Assembly (NCBI GenBank): GCA_004352715.1
Contig: SCFE01000071.1
Span: 319,091-383,090, forward strand
Length of the DNA stretch: 64,000 nucleotides
DNA from: Hofstenia miamia
Taxonomy: Eukaryota; Xenacoelomorpha; Acoela
Reading direction: 5' to 3'
The position numbers were made by a program, and so were the translations under genes. Positions 56,342-64,000 of the stretch are shown in pieces. Every line of letters begins with the position of its first letter. Position 1 is the first letter of the stretch. The notes below the pieces were generated by a model. That model had not been told where the DNA came from. It was given only the letters and a program-made list of their open reading frames with translations, and ran no database searches.

Positions 56342-57341
56342 NNNNNNNNNNNNNNNNNNNNNNNNNNNNNNNNNNNNNNNNNNNNNNNNNNNNNNNNNNN
56401 NNNNNNNNNNNNNNNNNNNNNNNNNNNNNNNNNNNNNNNNNNNNNNNNNNNNNNNNNNNNNNNNNNNNNNNNNNNNNNNNNNNNNNNNNNNNNNNNNNNN
56501 NNNNNNNNNNNNNNNNNNNNNNNNNNNNNNNNNNNNNNNNNNNNNNNNNNNNNNNNNNNNNNNNNNNNNNNNNNNNNNNNNNNNNNNNNNNNNNNNNNNN
56601 NNNNNNNNNNNNNNNNNNNNNNNNNNNNNNNNNNNNNNNNNNNNNNNNNNNNNNNNNNNNNNNNNNNNNNNNNNNNNNNNNNNNNNNNNNNNNNNNNNNN
56701 NNNNNNNNNNNNNNNNNNNNNNNNNNNNNNNNNNNNNNNNNNNNNNNNNNNNNNNNNNNNNNNNNNNNNNNNNNNNNNNNNNNNNNNNNNNNNNNNNNNN
56801 NNNNNNNNNNNNNNNNNNNNNNNNNNNNNNNNNNNNNNNNNNNNNNNNNNNNNNNNNNNNNNNNNNNNNNNNNNNNNNNNNNNNNNNNNNNNNNNNNNNN
56901 NNNNNNNNNNNNNNNNNNNNNNNNNNNNNNNNNNNNNNNNNNNNNNNNNNNNNNNNNNNNNNNNNNNNNNNNNNNNNNNNNNNNNNNNNNNNNNNNNNNN
57001 NNNNNNNNNNNNNNNNNNNNNNNNNNNNNNNNNNNNNNNNNNNNNNNNNNNNNNNNNNNNNNNNNNNNNNNNNNNNNNNNNNNNNNNNNNNNNNNNNNNN
57101 NNNNNNNNNNNNNNNNNNNNNNNNNNNNNNNNNNNNNNNNNNNNNNNNNNNNNNNNNNNNNNNNNNNNNNNNNNNNNNNNNNNNNNNNNNNNNNNNNNNN
57201 NNNNNNNNNNNNNNNNNNNNNNNNNNNNNNNNNNNNNNNNNNNNNNNNNNNNNNNNNNNNNNNNNNNNNNNNNNNNNNNNNNNNNNNNNNNNNNNNNNNN
57301 NNNNNNNNNNNNNNNNNNNNNNNNNNNNNNNNNNNNNNNNN
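56342..57341. other. Assembly gap, exactly 1000 N
   Basis: Round-number gap of unknown true size, entered from a TA microsatellite (56317-56341). Confidence 0.99.
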
Positions 57342-57801
57342 TTACTTCGGATAATCAAAACACTTGGAAAATAAAATCTCATCTCATTGTGCGCTTTAAA
57401 TTAAATGATTAAGTTTCCTCAAGTTTCATTGACACCATGTATAATTTTTAGCACAAATTGGGAGTAAGATTCTATGATTAAAATTTTAAATTGTTAAATA
57501 TTCTATACCTTTAATTGTATTTGATTTATATCAATTCAATTATATGGACCCTTCAGTTTACTTTTTTATTGACTTATTTCAAAAGATTTTTCCTTATTTT
57601 GGTATTGTAAAATGTGACTGATTATATTAATTTTATTGAGAAATAATTTTTTTGTCTTCACCGCTTTTCAGTTTTGAATGTAACATTAAGAACAACGTAA
57701 GGAACTTTTTGTACCTTCTAGAAATTGACCATATTACTTGTTTTGCAATTGGGCTCTAATTTTTCTAGCTGCACTATTTTTTTTAATGCACCATGACTAG
57801 T

Positions 57802-57849
<48 letters not shown>

Positions 57850-58560
57850 ATTAGTGTGCATGTATATTTTAGACGAGCTGTTGTGCTGTGACCAATATTT
57901 ATATTGTTAAATACAGTACAAAATATAGTTTCTTCATTGTAGTAGTCCTAAGCTACATCCAAATGTATTTCAGTCTTATTTTCAATTGTTAAAAACCAAT
58001 TCAAATGCCAAGCTGCTTTGCAGTTTGATATGAAGACCGGTGTTTATTAAAGTGTGGGTCCTATATTAGGTCTTAGATCTCAAAATTTGGAATAAGGAAT
58101 GGTCAAAACATAGAAAAAATTGCAAATTTTTACAGATAACTTCTCTATAAATTTTTGTGAAGCTTTTGGTACAGTTTCCTATTGCCATTTTTACTATTAT
58201 CTAAGATAGTTTTCTTCTTGTACTTAATACATGGAACGACTTCACGCTTAGGCATAAATGAAATTATGAAAGAAAATTTTGCTTAAAAATTTAACATTAG
58301 ATAAAATGGCTTTCATTTTCCACATCTGGAATATTGAATAAGGTTATTGCAAAAAATTTTAAAAATGTTGTTTGATTTTGGTTCACTTTTTGCTTCCATA
58401 ATCAACTAATTTCATTCTCAATGTAAGCTGGCCAATCAAATGTTTGGGTTTCATACAAGTGAGTTAGATGATCTTATCAATTCCATTTCATTTAGTATTG
58501 GAAGTCAGAATGTTTTCTTAAGAAAAATACACTATAACTGAGGTAAGAAAGATATATTTT
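57342..58560. other. Spacer with a TA microsatellite
   Basis: (TA)n at about 57807-57843. The rest is AT-rich with no gene or element ends recognised. Confidence 0.45.
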
Positions 58561-58599
58561 GCTTAGTAGATGCAAACAGGGGAATCACCACATTAACTT

Positions 58600-59170
58600 T
58601 TGTTATTTTATGGGAATTTTGATTAATTTTAATAAAAACGCTTTACAAAGCCACCTTCAGTAAAATTTCTTTGCAAAATATTCCCTCCATATTCATTAGA
58701 TATTAGAGTGGGATCTAATTATCTAAATATATATAGTGGTAAAATTAATTAGTATGAATGTAATCTTCTTTGGTGTTCAAACTTATTTGTAGGGATTTTT
58801 TGCAAGAGCTATCAATAATTTTTTATTATTTGTGTAATATCTTAGTTTGAAAATTTTTTCGGCATTTTTAGCTGATGAGGAATACTAGAGGTGGTCTCAT
58901 GTTTTATAATTCTTCTAGATAATTGTCTACTGGGAAAACCAATATACATGTAATCTTCACCGCAGGTGCATTTATTTAAATAAATTATATTTATTGGTTT
59001 CTCAGTTGTTTATTCTAATTTAAATTTGATTCTTCTATACAGATCTAACCTTTTCTTTATTCATTGATGTTTTTCTAGGTTCTTTAATCATGTTCTCAGA
59101 GTTTAATCCTCCATATTCAATTTCATGACAATGTTCATGATTATTTTGAATATTTTTTTGCTGTTTTGGT
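58600..59170 (-). mobile_element. Penelope-like element, decayed copy B, endonuclease end and 3' region
   Basis: On the minus strand at about 58939-58972: KCTCGEDYMYIGF, then SRQLSRRIIKHE and TTSSIPHQLK. This is the pattern C-x-C...YIG-x-(T/S)-R-x-L-x-x-R...H of the GIY-YIG endonuclease that ends PLE proteins. Beyond it, at 58636-58662, lies the hairpin GCTTTG-TAAAGC preceded by CTGAAGG, homologous to the 3' hairpins at 18999-19024 and 21464-21489. Another stretch near 59100-59150 (HEHCHEIEY) resembles the region that normally follows the endonuclease but lies upstream of it here, so the copy may be rearranged. Confidence 0.6.
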
Positions 59171-60138
59171 CCTATTTACAATCTCTTAGTATGTCAATCT
59201 GTAAAATTATTTGGATGTTGATTTTTCTTTAATTTGATCTTTGGTTATCATATTCCTCGGTTAGCTTATGTATACGTACTGCAATTATCAAATACTAGAT
59301 GAAAACATCATTTAATAATTTTATGATATTTTATAACTTAAGGCTCCTTTGAGAAGCAATTTAGCAACAATCATTTGGTATCATTCATATAGCTGCACTA
59401 ATAGAAAGTGAAATGGATCACTGATGGTGTAAATTTGCTCTAAATTGAAGTTTAATAGATTTTTTCTATGAGTTTAACTTAATGAAATATCAATGGCTAA
59501 TCATTCAGTCGATAAGTTGTGTTATTTATTTTGTCGTTGCTAAAATATAGCAAAATGAAACCCTCAGGATGACATCAAGAGTCGCAAAATAAACCGAGAC
59601 AATACCTGATGAGTCCATCTGTATTGAGACCTGAATTGCCATTCAAAACAACCGCGGAGAGAGTGGGGATGAATTCAAACTAGCAGCTCAAGATAAGGCC
59701 TTAACAAAATTTGGTTCTTTGGAAGACAGGCCTCTAAGAAACACTTCTTATCAATACAGCATCTTTATCCAGAAATGCTGGTGCAAACAAACGAAGAAAG
59801 AACTGAAGCAGTTTCGGAAATGGAGATTTTCTCGGATCAAACGCATGTCCAACTACAATCTAGGCCTGTTGAACTTATGACTATAGACCAAGATGCCAGT
59901 AGAACTATTAGAAGGCGAAATATATTACCTCGAATATCTCAGGTCAACAAAAGTCTTTGATTGTCTTAGACTACGAGTGTTATATTTCATTCCCTGCTTC
60001 CCCAAATCAGAAGTGTCAATCGTAATCGAGCGAGGAAACATACCTATTTCATGTTAGTCTTAATTTTAATATGCTTCTAATTTCAATTGCGCATTAACAC
60101 TGTTTAATTGATATTTAATACTTCTAAAGTTAAGCTTA
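59171..60138. other. Spacer, one unassigned open frame
   Basis: 59775-59960 is a 61-codon plus-strand frame (SEMEIFSDQTHVQLQSRPVE and on), in a stretch (about 59570-59960) of somewhat more codon-like composition than its surroundings. I do not recognise it. It may be part of a retroelement N-terminus. Confidence 0.35.
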
Positions 60139-60480
60139 TTATTTGTAGCGATGTTTATATATATATACATATATAGGTTTTTCTAGAAACTGCGGATATG
60201 TTCCATTTGTTAGATATAGACATGCTGCATAATTGAACGACGATTTAAAACACTTGGCATTGACTTGAGGAAGAATGATTTTGTGACGTGTTGATGATGC
60301 AGAGAATGGGATTTCTTTGTGTAGAACATGTTCTTCACATTTCAAAATCTTCAATACAGTCTTAATAAACTTTTCTTCAAATTTAATATTCAACATTTCT
60401 ATAATTTTATTTTTTTTATAAGCTAAAGTCTTGCATACAATTTCAATGGCTTTCCTAACAACTTTCTTCTAAATACATGA
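60139..60480 (-). mobile_element. LINE C-terminal fragment
   Basis: An 85-codon frame plus upstream in-frame sequence reads MLNIKFEEKFIKTVLKILK, then STRHKIILPQV, then KSSFNYAACLYLTNGTYPQF. The order 'TR...LP...KxSFxYxAxxxWNxLPxxI' is that of LINE C-termini, here with the WN lost. Similarity is by pattern, so the call is moderate. Confidence 0.45.
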
Positions 60481-60990
60481 ACACTAAACGTGGAGAGAAT
60501 TTAGATCTTTTTCAAAAATTCGAAATTTTTAAAGAAAACTTGTTAATACTTTCAAGCACTTCAGCCAAATCAATACGCTTTAATAGAAATTTTCAACATT
60601 GCATTAAAGTATGTTCCCCTACCCATGCCACAAAATTTTCAAATTTGGAAGTAGTCTTGAAGAAAATTCTTTGTAAATGTGGAAAAGTACGCCAGGTTGC
60701 TTAAGGTAAAAAGACAAACGTAGTTGCTTTAAATGACATGCAAGAAATAATATTTAATCACAATTTACAATCAAATCAGGAAATGCAGTTTTATAGGAAT
60801 TTAAAGAACAATAATGAAAAATAAAATAATAAATTATCAAATTTCGTTATGGAACAAATTGGAATGGAATGAATCTATATAAATGAGAATAATTACAAAA
60901 TAGTTTAGATAGACAAAAGATAAAATGCATGGGGAGTAATTCTCAATTGCAGTAGGGCTATCTTCACTAACAACATAAATAAACTTTAAT
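60481..60990. other. Spacer between two LINE fragments
   Basis: No gene or element ends recognised. Confidence 0.4.
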
Positions 60991-60995
60991 TTTCC

Positions 60996-61980
60996 AGAGA
61001 TAAGATAAGATAAGATAAGATAAGAGATTCTATATTCAGATAAATGTTTACAATTCAATAACTGATAATTTATCTGAATAGCGTCATAAATTACAAAAAA
61101 GTAACCAATCTACAAATCAACATACATTACAAAATGTAACAATTCTTACAGGCTATGAATGAATTACTTTATATTGCTATTTTAATTACGAGTTATCGTA
61201 TAGTCATTGTTGTAAAATTTAAATCCTAACCATGATGTACCTAAAATATATTTTTGCTTAAGGAAGATTTTTAAACGCTTTTTAAAAGGTTTCAATTTTT
61301 CAATGCTTTTAATTTCTTTAGGTAGCGAATTCCAGGTTCCAATTGCGACATTAATGAAAGATTTCTTTAAAACTTTTTTCTTATACTTAACACATGTAAA
61401 AATTTTAGATCTTGAATTCTGTTTATGCGCAAATTCCGGAATTTAATTGAATTATAAGGCGGTAGACTTTAATTCTTAGAATATCTATGATAAACTCTGA
61501 TCGCAAACTTTGCCCAATCCAATAGGTTGTAATTTTTATATGAATTTCTTGTTATATTGGCATTCATAATTTTTTTCACATTTATCTTGGAGTTTTAGAC
61601 TACATTAGACCTTTTAAATTTGTGCAGTAAACCTTATCAGTTCTTCGCCAATATTCTATATTCTTTCCATTTGTTTGTGTTAGTTTTAAAGAGGAAAAGT
61701 CAAAATTATTTTCATTGCAATTATTGATTGCAGGTTTACACAATCAGTTAGTTATTCGGGGTGATGAGTGTCTGCAATATCTAACGACAGTGGAAACATC
61801 TTTGATTCATTTTTGCAAAAATCTTAAAATAAAAGTTAAAATAAATTGTTGTCTATTGTAAAAGAATTTTTGATGGAAAGAATTCTAAATAGCTTAGCGA
61901 TTGTTTCCTGTCCACCGAACGTCTGTGATTTGCATGCTAATTCAAGTATTAATTTTTTATGTTCCAATTTCTCAAGTCCT
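60996..61980 (-). mobile_element. LINE 3' end with (CTTAT)n tail
   Basis: From 61970 downward: LGLEKLEHKKLILELACKSQ, then AKLFRILSIKNSF, then CKPAINNCNENNFDFSSLKL and IEYWRRTDKV near 61640-61740, and finally KKVLKKSFINVAIGTWNSLP and KEIKSIEKLKPFKKRLK near 61260-61390. The last two are the standard LINE C-terminus. About 240 bases on, the element ends in five copies of the CTTAT pentamer (minus strand, 60996-61024). Frames shift several times, so it is inactive. Confidence 0.75.
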
Positions 61981-64000
61981 AGCATACACATTTCAAAAAA
62001 ATTTTAACTGGATGTCGTTTTAATTTTCAAATTGACTAATTCCACACATCTAGATAATTAAATAATTAATGTGAGAGAATTTCGTGCCATGTGTGCAGCT
62101 TTTATAACAAATATTGTTATTTTCATAGCACTAAAAATTCCTAGAAACAACCAAAGTGATCATTAAGGAGATATAAATATTTAACATTATGTGATTACAT
62201 TTCAATGGTTAGGTTTAACACGTCATGCAATCGGAATTTACTTTTAAAAGTAAATATTTTTTTAAGACGTCAAGAAATGAATGACAAGTTAGATGGCTTT
62301 TACAGCATAAGGTAATATAGATATAGATCTATGCAACTTGTAACTTCCTACTTTGGAACAGCAGTGTTATATTTTACTACTTTAACCGTTCTACGTTGTT
62401 TGGGTATTTCTGTAACACCATAGTCCTGAATTACGTTGTTGAAAAACGGGACATTGAGGTAAACCAACAAAAATTTCTGACTTTTTATATCAACCTAATG
62501 CCTAATAATGCTAAATAGCAGCAATATTAAATGCATTTCTTTGATTATCGTCATATGGGGTAACTTCATAACCCCAAGTTATTTGATCTAACAAATATTA
62601 AGAATATCTCAAATCATTTTATATCTTACATTGCATACATGCAACTCTTCTTTCAAATCTCTAATGTTGCGTGTAAATAGTCAAAGAAGTTGGTGATGAA
62701 GCTTTTCAATCATCATTCATGATTCAAGTATGAAGATATTTTGATGATGGTAGTTCACCTGGATTAGGAAATTTTGAACTCTAATATTGAGCATGACATA
62801 TGTTTCGATGTACACATGATGTTCATTTAATTTTTAACCGGTGACCCGACCTGGCTTTTCTAACAATGATCAAAGAAGGATTACTAGTATGATATGCACA
62901 AAAATCTTTTACCACAAAAGCATCAATGAAAACAAGACAAAATCAATAAAAAATAAAAGTATAATTAGAATCTATTAGTTTTTAAGAATTTCAAAGTTTG
63001 AAGGGTTTGACTTCTTAAATTGTTCTTAGTTCTGCTAGTGTTCTTCCTGCCTAACAATTATGAAAGATCCGTGACCCGATCTGTCTAAGGGTGCCGAGCA
63101 ACCCCACCCGTCGAATTTTTGACTTGATGTCGGACGGGTTGACTCGCAACCACCCTGAATGATATAATGAAATAATATTAGGTCAAATCTGGGGCATCTT
63201 GGTAATACTGGACGGCAATTATGTCGACGGTCTAACTCAAATATCAACATGCATCCTGGTTTGAAGAGGCATCACGAAAAGCATTTGCTTTTATGATGTG
63301 TAATCTGGTTTTGCACATAACCAATTACCATAAATGTGAAAAGTTACACTGATTGGTGCATAAAATGCAGAAATCACTATTCACAATGCAGTCACATTAA
63401 AACAAGCTAGCCTATATAAAAATTATGTTTATAACATTGCTATGGACATTTGGTTTACTTCATGCCATCTTGTAAATAATTTTTTTGACAAATTGTTGGC
63501 ACTTTGCAAGAAAAATAGAAGCTCTATATACAAGAGAACGTGCAAAATTCATCAGTTAACATATCTCACAATATTTCACTTGGGCTATATTTGGGCAAAG
63601 GTAAATTTTCTCTATTGTTGACATCTTTAATGTGTTTCAATGAGTACAATTTACCACAAACTGCATAGAAGAAAATAATTAAATTAACAAACGATAAGTC
63701 TTTATTGCACTGGTCGCAAATACCTGAAATAGGCACATGAGTTTTTTTAACGTGAAAAATTCTACATTGATAGATTCACTAATTAATGATTGTGCATCAA
63801 AAACGTTAATGCGGGCTATTCAGATAAGATTTAGCTTCAGTGTTTTAAAGAACTGCTTTTTTACTCATGGTAATAATAGTAGTAATAATTGTTGTAAACT
63901 GCATGCTATAAGGAAAGAATGTATGTAGATTGAACACAATTCTTTAAATTTATTTTATTGTTAAATAATAGGAAATTTATAATTTGGGGTAACAAAGTTA
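61981..64000. other. Terminal spacer, no gene recognised
   Basis: AT-rich. A small GC-richer foldback lies at 63089-63163 (AGGGTGCCGAGCAACCC against the inverse AGGGTGGTTGCGAGTCAACC), possibly a relic of a hAT-like MITE; no duplication flanks it. Open frames at 63035-63250 and 63737-63928 have no recognisable content. Confidence 0.4.

Noticed and set aside
59100-59150. HEHCHEIEY as a second intact PLE endonuclease end
   Set aside because: It lies on the wrong side of the YIG motif for one continuous copy and is too short to assign. It is mentioned as a possible rearrangement only.
1-64000. CRISPR arrays, bacterial operons, ribosome binding sites, rRNA or tRNA genes
   Set aside because: No spaced direct repeats, no operon layout and no recognisable RNA gene were seen; all positive evidence is for an animal nuclear genome.

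Overview
This is AT-rich nuclear DNA from an animal, probably an invertebrate; I cannot name the species. Spliced genes with GT-AG introns, an LRRC43 homologue, a 26S proteasome Rpn6/PSMD11 homologue and many kinds of eukaryotic transposon rule out a prokaryote, phage or plasmid. It is a draft assembly: seven N-runs (two of exactly 1000 N, several inside or beside TA microsatellites), one single-N join with a 480-bp duplicated flank, and one 69-N gap with a duplicated flank.

Layout. 0-5.5 kb: a LINE 3' end, then two genes for an unrecognised protein family (two C1-like zinc fingers plus a C-terminal helical segment), with possible decayed paralogue tails at 371-533 and 1751-1918. 7.9-8.3 kb: a hAT-type MITE. 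10.0-16.0 kb: a three-exon minus-strand gene, rebuilt here from matching splice phases, for a 147-aa protein with about four membrane segments; its introns hold a decayed 'MDDLK'-type LINE and other debris. 16-21.7 kb: a hAT MITE, a Penelope-like element (PLE), a piggyBac remnant and a PLE 3' end. 22.7-38.4 kb: an LRRC43 orthologue on the minus strand, at least 12 exons, its 5' end not found. Its introns carry two hAT MITEs, a Tc1/mariner DD37D pseudogene, a piggyBac-like element and a pogo-like element. Its 3' part carries three related copies of a 12-nt microexon unit, one of them decayed. 38.9-45.9 kb: a hAT transposase gene broken by a gap, a 95-bp minisatellite, and foldback MITEs. 46.4-47.6 kb: a full-length PSMD11/Rpn6 coding sequence with no intron. 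48.7-62 kb: hAT, LINE (at least five pieces) and PLE remnants between gaps. 62-64 kb: nothing recognised.

The host genes do not form a pathway. LRRC43 belongs to ciliated animals, PSMD11 is a proteasome lid subunit, and the zinc-finger and four-membrane-segment proteins are uncharacterised. Most of the window is transposon DNA, and several insertions are defined to the base by target-site duplications.
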